A stretch of DNA of 46,696 bases, taken from Acidimicrobiia bacterium. GTDB lineage: Bacteria; Actinomycetota; Acidimicrobiia; Spongiisociales; ZC4RG35. Each line of letters begins with the position of its first letter. Position 1 is the stretch's first letter. Shown here one piece after another: positions 9,214 through 18,920 of this stretch. The notes under the pieces were generated by a model that made no database searches, had not been told where the DNA came from, and was given only the letters and a program-made list of their open reading frames with translations. Both the position numbers and the translations under genes were made by a program. The stretch spans positions 1 to 46,696 of the forward strand of contig WFOA01000105.1 of NCBI GenBank assembly GCA_015488325.1. Direction: 5' to 3'.

Positions 9214-9593
9214 GTCTCGCTCCTTGTCTGATCGTCCGCTGTGGTCTCGGTCTCGGCTCCTGCTTCGACCAAGGCCATGTACAGGTCCAGCAACACTTGT
9301 TTCTGTCGGGCGGTGAGCCGAGGGTCGGCGTCGACCGCCTCCACCACCGTCGGGGTGGTCCGGTCTCCTTCGATGAGCCCCGCCCTCGTGTAGAGGGTCT
9401 CGGCGGAGATCTCCAGGGCTCGGGAGATCCGCTTCAGGATCTCTGCCGAGGGCTTGCGGATTCCCCGTTCGATCTGGCTGAGGTAGGGGTTGGAGACCCC
9501 GGCCCGTTCCGCCAGCCGCCGCAGCGAGAGGTTGGCTCGCTCCCGCTGCTGGCGGATGAAGGCGCCCAGATCGGTGTGCTTGCTCTCGGTCAC
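9210..9593 (-). CDS. XRE-family HTH regulator (Rv0474-like)
   Basis: LGAFIRQQRERANLSLRRLAERAGVSNPYLSQIERGIRKPSAEIL; GTG start 9593; ATGA overlap with downstream gene. Confidence 0.85.
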   Translation of the reverse strand: MTESKHTDLGAFIRQQRERANLSLRRLAERAGVSNPYLSQIERGIRKPSAEILKRISRALEISAETLYTRAGLIEGDRTTPTVVEAVDADPRLTARQKQVLLDLYMALVEAGAETETTADDQTRSET

Positions 9594-9599
9594 AACTGC

Positions 9600-9628
9600 A
9601 AGATACCGCAAGCGGTAAACTTTTGCAA
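9600..9628 (-). promoter_or_regulatory. Promoter: -35 TTGCAA, 17-nt spacer, -10 TATCTT
   Basis: Hexamers read on the minus strand; -10 ends 6 nt before GTG. Confidence 0.6.
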
Positions 9629-9659
9629 GCGCGTGCTAGCAATGGTTCCGACGTTCGGT

Positions 9660-10385
9660 TCAGGCCGCGAAGGTCGTCCCCACCGCGAAGGCGACCACCG
9701 CCCCCACCCCGGCGATCGTCAGGTTCTCCAGGCCCGCCACGATCGGGTTCGTCATCGTTACCCTCGTCTTGGCGACTCCCACCAGGAACAGTCCGATCCC
9801 CGTCGCCACGGCCGACCCGAAGAAGGCGGCGTCGACGGCGGTGACGAAGACGAAGGGCAGCGTGGCCGGTGCCGACCCGACGATGAAGGCCAGTCCCGAC
9901 GCCCACGCCGCCATGTATGGGCTCCGCCGCTCCGAATCCACCACCCCGAACTCGAGAGCCTGCATCGCCGCCAGCAGCCGGTCGTCGGTCGCCGAGAAGA
10001 TGGCAACCGCCGTCTCCAGGTCGTCCCCGTCGATCCCCATCTCCGCGAACATGTCCCGGAGCTGCTGCACCTCCATGGTCCGATGGTGACGGATGTGGTT
10101 CTTCTCCAACGTCAGCTCGCGTTGGAGGACCTGATCCTGAGACTTGGTCGCCAGGTACTCCCCGAGGGCCATCGAGACGGCCCCCGCCAAGGCGCCGGCG
10201 ACGGCGGTGAGGAGGACGGCCTTGGTGGACAACCCGCCCCCCACCACACCCGCCACCAGGAGGAAGATGGAGACCAGGCCGTCGTTCACCCCCAGGACGA
10301 GGTCCCGCCAATACTGGCGGGACGCGCCGACGTGGGGGACGTAGGGGACCGGCGGATCGGTGTTCGAAGGATCCTCGGTCGCCAT
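9660..10385 (-). CDS. VIT1/CCC1-type transporter family membrane protein
   Basis: YWRDLVLGVNDGLVSIFLLVAGVVGGG and AGAVSMALGEYLATKSQ motifs. Confidence 0.88.
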   Translation of the reverse strand: MATEDPSNTDPPVPYVPHVGASRQYWRDLVLGVNDGLVSIFLLVAGVVGGGLSTKAVLLTAVAGALAGAVSMALGEYLATKSQDQVLQRELTLEKNHIRHHRTMEVQQLRDMFAEMGIDGDDLETAVAIFSATDDRLLAAMQALEFGVVDSERRSPYMAAWASGLAFIVGSAPATLPFVFVTAVDAAFFGSAVATGIGLFLVGVAKTRVTMTNPIVAGLENLTIAGVGAVVAFAVGTTFAA

Positions 10386-10463
10386 CGACGACGAGTGTAT
10401 CGCCCGGACGTCCAGGCACGGCGCCCACGGTCGTAACATGGCGACCCCGATCGCGGTGCGGCA

Positions 10464-11486
10464 GTGAGCTCGATGATCATCGTCATGAAACGAGACGCGA
10501 CCCCCGACGACGTCACCGGCGTCGTCGAACGGCTGCGTTCGATCGGATGCGAAGCCCACGTTTCCGAAGGCCAGATCCAGACCGTCATCGGGGCGATCGG
10601 AGACCGAGATGTGATCAGCCGGCTTCCCTGGGAGGCGATGCCGGGTGTCGAACGGGCGGTCCCTGTGGTGAGACCCTTCAAGTTCGTCTCCCGGGACTTC
10701 CAGCCCACCGACACCGTCGTCGACGTCGGCGGCGTCCAGGTGGGAGGTGAACGGTTCGTGGTGGTGGCGGGCCCGTGCGCCGTGGAGAGCCGGGACCAGC
10801 TCTTTCGGACCGCCGAAGCCGTGGTGGAGGCGGGAGCCCGGATCCTGCGGGGTGACGCCTTCAAGCCGCGGACCTCCCCCTACTCGTTCCAGGGCCTCGG
10901 CGAGCAGGGCCTGCAGCTCCTCGCCGAAGTCCGCGACAAGCTGGGGATCCCCTTCGTCGCCGAAGTGCTCGACCCCCGCGACGTCGGGCTGGTCTCCTCC
11001 TACGCCGACATGCTGCGGGTCGGGACCCGGAACATGGCGAACTTCACGCTCCTCCAGGAGGTGGGTCGCCAGCCCAAACCCGTCCAGCTCAAGCGGGGAT
11101 TCACCGCCACCATCGAAGAGTGGCTCAACGCCGCTGAGTACATCTACAAGGAGGGGAACCATCAGATCGTCCTCGTGGAGCGAGGGATCCGAACCTTCGA
11201 GACGGCGGCTCGCAACACCCTCGACATCACCGCCGTCCCCGTCCTGAAGCGTCTCTCCCATCTGCCGGTCATGGTCGATCCGTCCCATTCGGGTGGCCGC
11301 CGGGACCTGGTGCTTCCCCTGGCGCGAGCCGGAGTGGCGGCAGGCGCCGACGGCATCATGGTCGACGTCCATCCCGCCCCCGACACGGCCCTGGTCGACG
11401 GCGCCCAGGCGCTGCTCCCCGACGATTTCGCCGAGTTGATGGACCAGGTCGCCCGACTGGCCGCGGCGATGAACCGTCCCCTGTGA
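10464..11486 (+). CDS. aroF: 3-deoxy-7-phosphoheptulonate synthase
   Basis: VVAGPCAVESRDQLFRTAEAV, RGDAFKPRTSPYSFQGLGEQGL, HLPVMVDPSHSGGRRDLV. Confidence 0.95.
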   Translation: MSSMIIVMKRDATPDDVTGVVERLRSIGCEAHVSEGQIQTVIGAIGDRDVISRLPWEAMPGVERAVPVVRPFKFVSRDFQPTDTVVDVGGVQVGGERFVVVAGPCAVESRDQLFRTAEAVVEAGARILRGDAFKPRTSPYSFQGLGEQGLQLLAEVRDKLGIPFVAEVLDPRDVGLVSSYADMLRVGTRNMANFTLLQEVGRQPKPVQLKRGFTATIEEWLNAAEYIYKEGNHQIVLVERGIRTFETAARNTLDITAVPVLKRLSHLPVMVDPSHSGGRRDLVLPLARAGVAAGADGIMVDVHPAPDTALVDGAQALLPDDFAELMDQVARLAAAMNRPL

Positions 11487-12520
11487 ACATGGACCGTGTC
11501 GCCATCCTGGGAACGGGACTCATCGGCGCGTCCCTCGGGATCGCCCTGCGCGGTCGGGGCCATCGGGTCGACGCCTGGGATCCCGACCCTTCGTCTCGGC
11601 GGGGGGCCGAGGAGGTCGGGGCCGTCGACCGGATGCACGACCGGCTCGGCGACGCCCTGGACGGTGCCGACCTGGTGATCCTGGCGGGACCGGTCCAGGC
11701 CATCGTCGAGACCGTCGCCGAGATCGAGACCCCGGCCCTCGTCACCGACGTCGCCGGGGTCAAAGGCCCGGTCATGTCGGCGGTGCGTCCGGGCCTGCGG
11801 TTCGTGGGAGGCCATCCGATGGCGGGGAGGGAGACGGCGGGGCCGGCCGGGGCGTCGGGATCCCTGTTCCGGGGCGCCACCTGGGTGCTGACACCGGGTG
11901 GAGGTCCGGACGCCGACCTGGAGGCGATGGTGGAGCTGGTCGAAGGCATCGGAGCCGTCCCCCGGGTGATGGACGCCGCCACCCACGACGCCGTCGTCGC
12001 CGCCGTCAGCCACCTCCCCCAGCTCCTCGCCTCCGTTCTCGTGGAGACGGCCGCCACCCGGCCCGACGCGTTCGACCTCGCCGCCGGCGGATTTCGGGAC
12101 CTGACCCGGGTCGCCCTGTCCGATCCCGGCTGGTGGGCGGAGATCCTCGTGGCCAACCGGGCAGAGGTCGCCGCCGCCGTGGCGGAGCTGGTCGCCGCGT
12201 TGGGTTCGCTCACCGAGCTGATCGAACGCGGTGACGTCGCCGCCGTTGCCGAAGCCCTCGGACGGGCCCGCAAGACCCGCGGATCCCTCCGAGCGCCGGT
12301 GGCGGCGGTCGGTGTGGTGCTCGAAGACGAACCGGGGGAGATCGCCCGGGTTGGTCATGCCCTCGAACGGAGCGGTGTCGACCTGCGGGACCTCCAGCTC
12401 CGTCACGCCACCCACGGCGGAGGTGGTGTCCTCACCCTTTCGGTGAGGGCCGAGGAGCTCGCCCGGCTCCGCGTCGCGCTGGAGACGGAAGGCTTCACGC
12501 TGCTGGGCTCGGCGGTGTGA
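11483..12520 (+). CDS. tyrA: Prephenate dehydrogenase
   Basis: VAILGTGLIGASLGIALRGRGH; GGHPMAGRETAG; overlaps aroF stop. Confidence 0.9.
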   Translation: MNMDRVAILGTGLIGASLGIALRGRGHRVDAWDPDPSSRRGAEEVGAVDRMHDRLGDALDGADLVILAGPVQAIVETVAEIETPALVTDVAGVKGPVMSAVRPGLRFVGGHPMAGRETAGPAGASGSLFRGATWVLTPGGGPDADLEAMVELVEGIGAVPRVMDAATHDAVVAAVSHLPQLLASVLVETAATRPDAFDLAAGGFRDLTRVALSDPGWWAEILVANRAEVAAAVAELVAALGSLTELIERGDVAAVAEALGRARKTRGSLRAPVAAVGVVLEDEPGEIARVGHALERSGVDLRDLQLRHATHGGGGVLTLSVRAEELARLRVALETEGFTLLGSAV

Positions 12521-13691
12521 CCGGCGGGCCGCCACCCATCAGGTCGCAGAGACCGGCCGTGGCGGCGAGGACACCCACCTCCAGGGCCCGTTCGTCGATG
12601 GCGAAGGCCGCCGAATGCAGATCGACGGAGCGGTCCCCGGGCCGTGCTCCCAGGCGGATCAGGGCACCGGGCACGACCTCGAGGTAACGGGAGAAATCCT
12701 CGGCCCCCATGGAGGTGGCCGTGCCCGTCACCGCGTCCGGTCCGAGGACGGAGGAGAACGACTCGGAGAGGCGTCGAACCACGCGGTCGTCGTTCACAAC
12801 CGGCGGGATGCCCCGGATGTAGTGGACGATCGCCTTCGCCCCGACCGGGGCGACCAGGTCGGCCACCAGCCGCTCCACGATCCCTGCCAGCTCGTCCCAG
12901 AGGTCCCGGTCGGCCGTCCGCACTGTCCCCGACAGCTCCACCGTGGTGGGGATGACGTTGTCGGCGGATCCGCCTTCGATCCGGCCGAAGACGAGGGTGG
13001 TGGGAAGACGGGCGTCGACCATCCGGCTCAGCAGCGCCGGGAGGTGGGTGACGACCAGTCCGGCGGCACCGATCAGATCGACGGTTTTGTGGGGCCGGGC
13101 GGTGTGCCCGCCGGGACCTTTCAACGTGATGTGGAACCGGTCCGCCGAGCTGGTGATCGGTCCGGAGAGGAGACCGACCCGGCCCGGATCGAGCCCCGGG
13201 TCGACGTGGAAGGCGAAGATCGACTCGACACCGTCGAGGACTCCTTCGCGGAGCATCTCGTAGGCGCCGCCCGGGAAGGTCTCTTCGGCCGGCTGGAAGA
13301 TGATGCGGGCCCGACCCGGGATCTCCAACCGGGACAACGCCAGGGCCACGCCGACGCCGATGGCGGTGTGGGCGTCGTGTCCGCAAGCGTGCATCACCCC
13401 GGGGACCTCGGAGGCGAAGTCGAGACCGGGCGGTTCGGTGATCGGCAAGGCGTCGAGGTCGACCCGGAAGGCGTGGCGGGGCCCCTGCGTGCCCAGGTCG
13501 ACGACGAGGCCGGGTCGGGGAGTCCGCAGACGGGGTTCGATGCCGTGACGCCGCAGCGTCGAGGCCACCAGGTCGGTGGTGCGGAACTCCTCGTTGGACA
13601 GTTCGGGGTGACGGTGGATGGCGCGACGGAGCTCCACCACCGTGGGAAGCACCGACGCGACGGTGTCTGAGAGGAGGGAGGTGTCCGCCAT
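12495..13691 (-). CDS. M20-family amidohydrolase
   Basis: HACGHDAHTAIGVGVA, RIIFQPAEETFPGGAYEM; the 1133-aa ORF upstream is not real. Confidence 0.9.
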   Translation of the reverse strand: MADTSLLSDTVASVLPTVVELRRAIHRHPELSNEEFRTTDLVASTLRRHGIEPRLRTPRPGLVVDLGTQGPRHAFRVDLDALPITEPPGLDFASEVPGVMHACGHDAHTAIGVGVALALSRLEIPGRARIIFQPAEETFPGGAYEMLREGVLDGVESIFAFHVDPGLDPGRVGLLSGPITSSADRFHITLKGPGGHTARPHKTVDLIGAAGLVVTHLPALLSRMVDARLPTTLVFGRIEGGSADNVIPTTVELSGTVRTADRDLWDELAGIVERLVADLVAPVGAKAIVHYIRGIPPVVNDDRVVRRLSESFSSVLGPDAVTGTATSMGAEDFSRYLEVVPGALIRLGARPGDRSVDLHSAAFAIDERALEVGVLAATAGLCDLMGGGPPVTPPSPAA

Positions 13692-13730
13692 CGGGCGAGG
13701 AGGGTACACGGCGACCCTATCCTCGGCGCC

Positions 13731-15380
13731 ATGCCGATGCGCGTGGCGGGGGCCCAGATCGACCTGACGGTGGGGGACCTCGAAGGCAACGAGGCGCTCA
13801 TCGCCGACGCCATGACCTGGGCGGAGGCGGAAGGCGCCGACGTCCTCCTCCTCCCGGAACTGGCGGTGACCGGCTATCCGCCGGAGGATCTTGTCCTGCG
13901 GCCGTCGTTCGTGGACGACAACGTCGAAGTGGTGAGGCGTCTCGCCCGGCGCTCGGGGGAGACCGTCACCGTGGTCGGGTTCGTCGACCATGCCGATCCC
14001 AACCATCGGGGAGCCGTGGACGCCGTGCCGCGCCGGATCGCCAACGCCGTCGCCCTGGTCGGGTCCGGGCGGATCCTGGGGATCTACCACAAGGTGCTCC
14101 TCCCCAACTACGGCGTCTTCGACGAGGACCGCTACTTCTCGGCCGGGTCCCGGCCCGATCGCACCTGGGAGGTCGCCGGCGTTCCGGTGGGGGTGTCCAT
14201 CTGTGAGGACATCTGGGTTCCCGACGGCCCGCCGCAGCGTCAGGCGGCGGCGGGGGCCCGCATCATCTTCAACGTGAACGCCTCCCCGTTCCACCGGGGC
14301 AAAGCGCACGAACGTGAGGAGATGCTTCGTTCCCGTGCCCGGGCCTTCGGTGCCCCGGTCGTGTACCTGAACCTCGTCGGTGGCCAGGACGAGCTCGTGT
14401 TCGATGGTGCCAGCCTGGTCGTCGCCGCCGACGGCACGGTGGTGCACCGTTCCCCGCAGTTCGCCGAGGACCGGTTCGTCGTCGAAGTGCCCTTCGCCGA
14501 CGAAGAGCCCCGCCGGTGCTGCGTCGCTCCCCTCCTCGAGCCGACCGAAGAGATCTACCGTGCCCTCGTCACCGGCCTCGCCGACTACACCCGCAAGAAC
14601 GGCTTCGACCAGGTGGTGGTGGGGCTGTCGGGAGGGATCGATTCGGCCCTCACCGCCACCGTCGCCGCCGACGCCCTCGGCTCCGACGGCGTCTGGGGGG
14701 TGGCGATGCCGTCCCGGTTCAGCTCGGAGCATTCGGTCCGCGACGCCACCCAGCTCGCCGCCAACCTCGGGATCCGATTCGACGTGATCCCGATGGACGG
14801 GATCTACCAGGCGTTCCTCGACAGCCTCGACCCCGTCTTCGCCGGGACCGAGTTCGGTGTGGCCGAAGAGAACCTCCAGGCCCGCATCCGGGGGGCGATC
14901 CTGATGGCGATCTCCAACAAGTTCGGCCCGATGGTGGTGGCCACCGGCAACAAGTCGGAGCTGGCGGCCGGGTACGCCACCCTGTACGGCGACATGGTGG
15001 GCGGATTCGCGGTCTTGAAGGACGTGTTCAAGACCGTGGTGTACGACCTGGCCCGCTGGCGGAACCGGCGAGGGGAGGTGATTCCCCGTTCGAGCATCGA
15101 CAAACCCCCGTCGGCGGAGCTGCGTCCCGATCAGCGGGACACCGACTCCCTCCCCCCGTACGAGCTGTTGGACCCGATCCTCGAACGGTACGTGGAACAG
15201 GACATGGGCGTCGAAGAGATCGAAGCGGAGGGGTTCGACCCCGCGTTGGTGCGCCGGGTGGCGAGGATGGTGGACCGCAACGAGTACAAGCGACGTCAGG
15301 CCGCACCCGGCGTGAAGATCACGACGAAGGCCTTCGGCAAAGACCGGCGTCTTCCCATCACCAACCGCTACCGACCCTGA
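13731..15380 (+). CDS. nadE: NAD synthase, glutamine-dependent
   Basis: Nitrilase-like N-terminus (LLPELAVTGYPPEDL) plus VVGLSGGIDSALTATVAADALG. Confidence 0.95.
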   Translation: MPMRVAGAQIDLTVGDLEGNEALIADAMTWAEAEGADVLLLPELAVTGYPPEDLVLRPSFVDDNVEVVRRLARRSGETVTVVGFVDHADPNHRGAVDAVPRRIANAVALVGSGRILGIYHKVLLPNYGVFDEDRYFSAGSRPDRTWEVAGVPVGVSICEDIWVPDGPPQRQAAAGARIIFNVNASPFHRGKAHEREEMLRSRARAFGAPVVYLNLVGGQDELVFDGASLVVAADGTVVHRSPQFAEDRFVVEVPFADEEPRRCCVAPLLEPTEEIYRALVTGLADYTRKNGFDQVVVGLSGGIDSALTATVAADALGSDGVWGVAMPSRFSSEHSVRDATQLAANLGIRFDVIPMDGIYQAFLDSLDPVFAGTEFGVAEENLQARIRGAILMAISNKFGPMVVATGNKSELAAGYATLYGDMVGGFAVLKDVFKTVVYDLARWRNRRGEVIPRSSIDKPPSAELRPDQRDTDSLPPYELLDPILERYVEQDMGVEEIEAEGFDPALVRRVARMVDRNEYKRRQAAPGVKITTKAFGKDRRLPITNRYRP

Positions 15381-15416
15381 AGCGGGGCTGGGGTGCCGGT
15401 CGCTAGCCTCGGAGCC

Positions 15417-16247
15417 ATGATCACCCTCATCGACGGGGAACGCACCGGCTCGATCTCGGTGGCGGACGGTGCCGTACTCCGGGGCGACGGCTGTTTCGAG
15501 GCCATCCAAGTCTACGGGACGGTGCCCTTCGCCCTCGACGACCACCTCGACCGTCTCGCCCGGAGCGCCGCCCTGCTGGAACTCGACCTCCCTCCTCGGG
15601 CGCTGCTCGGCGACTGGTGTCGCCTCCTCGCCGCCGAAGGGGGTGACGGCGTCATCCGGATCATCCTCACCCGGGGATCGGTGATCCCCGACTCCGACGT
15701 TCCCTCCCGTTGCATCGTGCTCCACCATGCATCCGAACCGGTACCTGCGCCCCTTCGGGTGCTTCCGGTGCCGGCACCGTGGCATTCGGCGGGACGGGAC
15801 TGGGAGCTCGCCGGGGCCAAGACCATCAGCTACGCCCCCAACCAGGCCGCGACCCGCCGGGCCCGGCGTGCCGGGTTCCACGAGGCGCTGCTCCACGCCG
15901 ACGACGGGACGATCCTCGAAGGCCCCACCTTCGCCATCGCCTGGGTCGTCGACGAGACGGTGGAGACGCCGACCCTAGACCTGAAGATCCTCGACTCCAT
16001 CACCCGGCGGTTCGCCCTCGAGGACGCTGCACGCCTCGGGATCGCGGTCCGGGAAGGTCGGTTCCCCCTCTCGCGCCTCGCCGCCGCCTCCGAGGTGATG
16101 GCGTGGTCGACGACCAAGGAGGTCGCCGCCGTCGGAGCGGTCGGGGATCTGGTCTTCGAACCGGGTCCGGTCACGGCGGCGTTGGCGGACGCCTACCGGG
16201 AACGCATCACCGCCGAGGTTCGGGCAGGCGGCGGATCCGGTGCGTGA
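15417..16247 (+). CDS. Class IV aminotransferase (aminodeoxychorismate lyase-like)
   Basis: LRGDGCFEAIQVYGTVPFALDDHLDRL; EGPTFAIAWV. Confidence 0.85.
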   Translation: MITLIDGERTGSISVADGAVLRGDGCFEAIQVYGTVPFALDDHLDRLARSAALLELDLPPRALLGDWCRLLAAEGGDGVIRIILTRGSVIPDSDVPSRCIVLHHASEPVPAPLRVLPVPAPWHSAGRDWELAGAKTISYAPNQAATRRARRAGFHEALLHADDGTILEGPTFAIAWVVDETVETPTLDLKILDSITRRFALEDAARLGIAVREGRFPLSRLAAASEVMAWSTTKEVAAVGAVGDLVFEPGPVTAALADAYRERITAEVRAGGGSGA

Positions 16248-16316
16248 GGCGAGCGCCCGGGAACCGTTCGGGGGTTCGCCGTCGTTGTGAACCCGACGGC
16301 TGACGAGGAGGAGGTC

Positions 16317-16823
16317 GTGAGAAGGAGCATCGTGGTGGCGACGGTCGCCTTGGCCCTGGTGGCCGCCGCCTGCAGCCGTTCGGCGGAGCCGGAGCTGAGC
16401 GCGACCACCTCCAGCGTGGTGGCCCCACCCACCGTTCCGACGACCACCGTCCCCCAGGCGTCGGAGGGAGAGGGCACGACCACCACCACCGCCGGTGAGC
16501 CCGTCGAATCCTTCGAGGTGGTGGTACGGGAGGCGACCCCCGACGGTGAAGTCCTCTACGTCGTCGTCCCCCCCGGCTCCTACACCGACCTGGACCTCGA
16601 GGACTTCGTCCTCGAGATGGTGGAGTCGAACCCGGGCCTGTACGAGCTCTACGTCGTCGACGACCCCGACGCCGTCGACGCCCTGCGGACACCCCCCGAC
16701 GAGCGCACACCCGAACAGCAGACCCTCCTCGAAGGCCACCATCTGGTCAGCCTGGTGGAGGGCAAGCTGGTCCGCTTCCAGGGTCCCTTCGCCGAGATGG
16801 GCGAGTTCGTCCTCGGGTCGTGA
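16317..16823 (+). CDS. Predicted lipoprotein, function unknown
   Basis: Signal peptide with VAAAC lipobox; GAGGAGG upstream of GTG 16317. Confidence 0.65.
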   Translation: MRRSIVVATVALALVAAACSRSAEPELSATTSSVVAPPTVPTTTVPQASEGEGTTTTTAGEPVESFEVVVREATPDGEVLYVVVPPGSYTDLDLEDFVLEMVESNPGLYELYVVDDPDAVDALRTPPDERTPEQQTLLEGHHLVSLVEGKLVRFQGPFAEMGEFVLGS

Positions 16824-16826
16824 CCT

Positions 16827-18227
16827 TCAGCGCCGGAGGATCGCCTCGGCGACCGCCAGGAAACCGGCGAAGCCGAGGAGGTCGGTGACGGTGGTGAGGA
16901 ACAGGTTCGACCCGAGCGCAGGGTCGAAGCCGATGCGACGCAACGCCAGGGGGATGCCGGCACCGGCGAGGCCGGCGATGGTGAGGTTGGCCCATCCGGC
17001 CAGGAACATGGCCACGCCGATCCGGACGGGGTCGGGTTCGCCCTGGACCGCCTGCATGGTGTAGCCGAGCAGCCCGGCGAGGAGCCCGATGGCGGCACCG
17101 TTGGCGAGACCGATGATCGTCTCGCGTGAGATGACCCGCCGGGCTGCCTGGCCGGGTACGTCGCCGGCGGCGAGGGAGCGGATGACGACGGCGAGGCTCT
17201 GGGCGCCGGCGTCCCCGCCGATGCGGGCGACGAGGGGCATCAGGGCGGCCAGGACCACGAACTCGTCGAGGACGTCGGCGAAGCGGGAGATCGCCACCAC
17301 CACCGTCGAAGAGATGGCCACGTCGAAGGCGATCCAGGGGAGCCGGGCGCGGATCGAATGCCGAACGGGTGTCCGGATCGTCTCTTCGATGCCCGCCCCC
17401 ATGGCGGCGGCGAAATCCTCCGACGCCTCCTGTTGGACGGCTTCGATGACGGCGTCGGCGGTGACGATGCCGAGGAGACGCCGGTCGTCGTCGACCACCG
17501 GCACGGCGAAGAGGTGGTAGCGCTGGGCGAGTTCGGCCACCTCCTCGCGGTCGGTGTCGGGGGTGACCGCCACCGGGTTGGGGACCATCACCTCGTCGAG
17601 ACCCGCGCCGGGCCGGGCGAAGACGAGGTCGCGGAACGAGATCACCCCGACCAGCCGTCCGCCGTCGTCCACCACGTAGACGTAGGACAGCTCCTCCAGC
17701 TCCTCGTGGAGTTGACGGATCCGCTCGATGGCTTCACCGGCCGTCATCCCGACGGGGAGGGTGGCCACGTCGGTGGTCATGAGGCCGCCGGCCGAATCGG
17801 GTTCGTATTCGAGGATGTCCCGGATGTCGGCGGCGGCCTCGGGAGTCATCGCCTCGAGGAGCAGCTCGCGGGTCTCCCGGTCGACTTCGGCGAGGATGTC
17901 GGCGGCGTCTTCGGGTTCGAGCTCCTCCAGGACCTCCACGACGGTGGCGGTGGGGAGCTCCTCGACGATGTCGGCGGCGTGTCCCGGGTTGATCTCCTCG
18001 AGGACCTCGGCGGCGTCCTCGGGTTCGAGATCGGCCAGCAGGTCCCCGGCGGCCTCCTCGTCCAGCTCCTCGAGGATGTCGGCGGCGTCCTCGGGAGTGG
18101 CTTCGGCCAGGGCTTCCCACTCTTCGGTGTGGGTGTCGAGGTAGTGCTCGACCTCGTCGGGACGGGTCCGGGCGGCGGCCCACAGGGTGCGGGCGAAGAT
18201 GCGCGGTCGTCGAAGTCGCAGTTTCAT
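16827..18227 (-). CDS. mgtE: Magnesium transporter MgtE
   Basis: Acidic N domain repeats, CBS pair, RIGGDAGAQSLAVVIRSLA. Confidence 0.95.
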   Translation of the reverse strand: MKLRLRRPRIFARTLWAAARTRPDEVEHYLDTHTEEWEALAEATPEDAADILEELDEEAAGDLLADLEPEDAAEVLEEINPGHAADIVEELPTATVVEVLEELEPEDAADILAEVDRETRELLLEAMTPEAAADIRDILEYEPDSAGGLMTTDVATLPVGMTAGEAIERIRQLHEELEELSYVYVVDDGGRLVGVISFRDLVFARPGAGLDEVMVPNPVAVTPDTDREEVAELAQRYHLFAVPVVDDDRRLLGIVTADAVIEAVQQEASEDFAAAMGAGIEETIRTPVRHSIRARLPWIAFDVAISSTVVVAISRFADVLDEFVVLAALMPLVARIGGDAGAQSLAVVIRSLAAGDVPGQAARRVISRETIIGLANGAAIGLLAGLLGYTMQAVQGEPDPVRIGVAMFLAGWANLTIAGLAGAGIPLALRRIGFDPALGSNLFLTTVTDLLGFAGFLAVAEAILRR

Positions 18228-18285
18228 GGGGTCGTCCCGGGCCGAAACCGACCGCCCGACGCGGTCCGGGTCAGGCTACCCGTCT

Positions 18286-18762
18286 TCAGTCCCGATAGGG
18301 CTGCACGTCCAGGACCTCCAGGGTGAAGGTCCCGCCGGGTGCCTCGTAGGTGACCGTGTCCCCGGGACGGGCTCCGAGGAGCGCCTCGCCGACCGGACTG
18401 GACGGCGAGGCGAGGAGATATCCGGGCACCTTGTTCTCGGGTGGCGCCACGAAATAGGTGAGTTCGTCCCCGTCGGAGTCCCTGACCTTCACCACCGACC
18501 CGACCACCACCTCGCCGGTGTCTTCGGCTTCGCGGACCTCGGCGGTGTGGAGCAGATGCTCGAGCTGGCGGATCCGGGCTTCCATGAGGCCCTGTTCGTT
18601 CTTGGCGGCGTCGTAGTCGGCGTTCTCGCGGATGTCGCCGTGGCTGCGCGCCTCGGCGATCCGCTCTTCGACCTCACGGCGGCCCACGGTCTTCAGATGT
18701 TCCAGCTCCTCTTGGAGCTTGCGGTAGGCACTCGGGGTGAGGAAGGTCGGCTGGTCGGTCAT
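18286..18762 (-). CDS. greA: Transcription elongation factor GreA/GreB family
   Basis: LTPSAYRKLQEELEHLKTVGRREVEERIAEARSHGDIRENADYDAAKNEQ. Confidence 0.95.
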   Translation of the reverse strand: MTDQPTFLTPSAYRKLQEELEHLKTVGRREVEERIAEARSHGDIRENADYDAAKNEQGLMEARIRQLEHLLHTAEVREAEDTGEVVVGSVVKVRDSDGDELTYFVAPPENKVPGYLLASPSSPVGEALLGARPGDTVTYEAPGGTFTLEVLDVQPYRD

Positions 18763-18920
18763 GGAACCCACGAGGATACCCGCGGCCGGCCCGTATCGGC
18801 CGTCCCGGCGCCCCCGGACGTCGGGGCCGCGGTTCGGTCGGGACGGCGCCGGGTCGCCGACGGCGAGGTGGCGCCGGACCGCGGGCTGCCCGTGGTGGAA
18901 CGAAGCGGCTGCCGTTTCGG

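Noticed and set aside
12495-15896. 1133-aa minus-strand ORF
   Set aside because: Only the C-terminal 399 aa match M20 hydrolase; the rest is antisense to nadE and the aminotransferase, a GC-rich artefact.
17880-18110. Repeated GTCGGCGGCGTCCTCGGG-type sequence
   Set aside because: Explained by the acidic helical repeats of the MgtE N domain.
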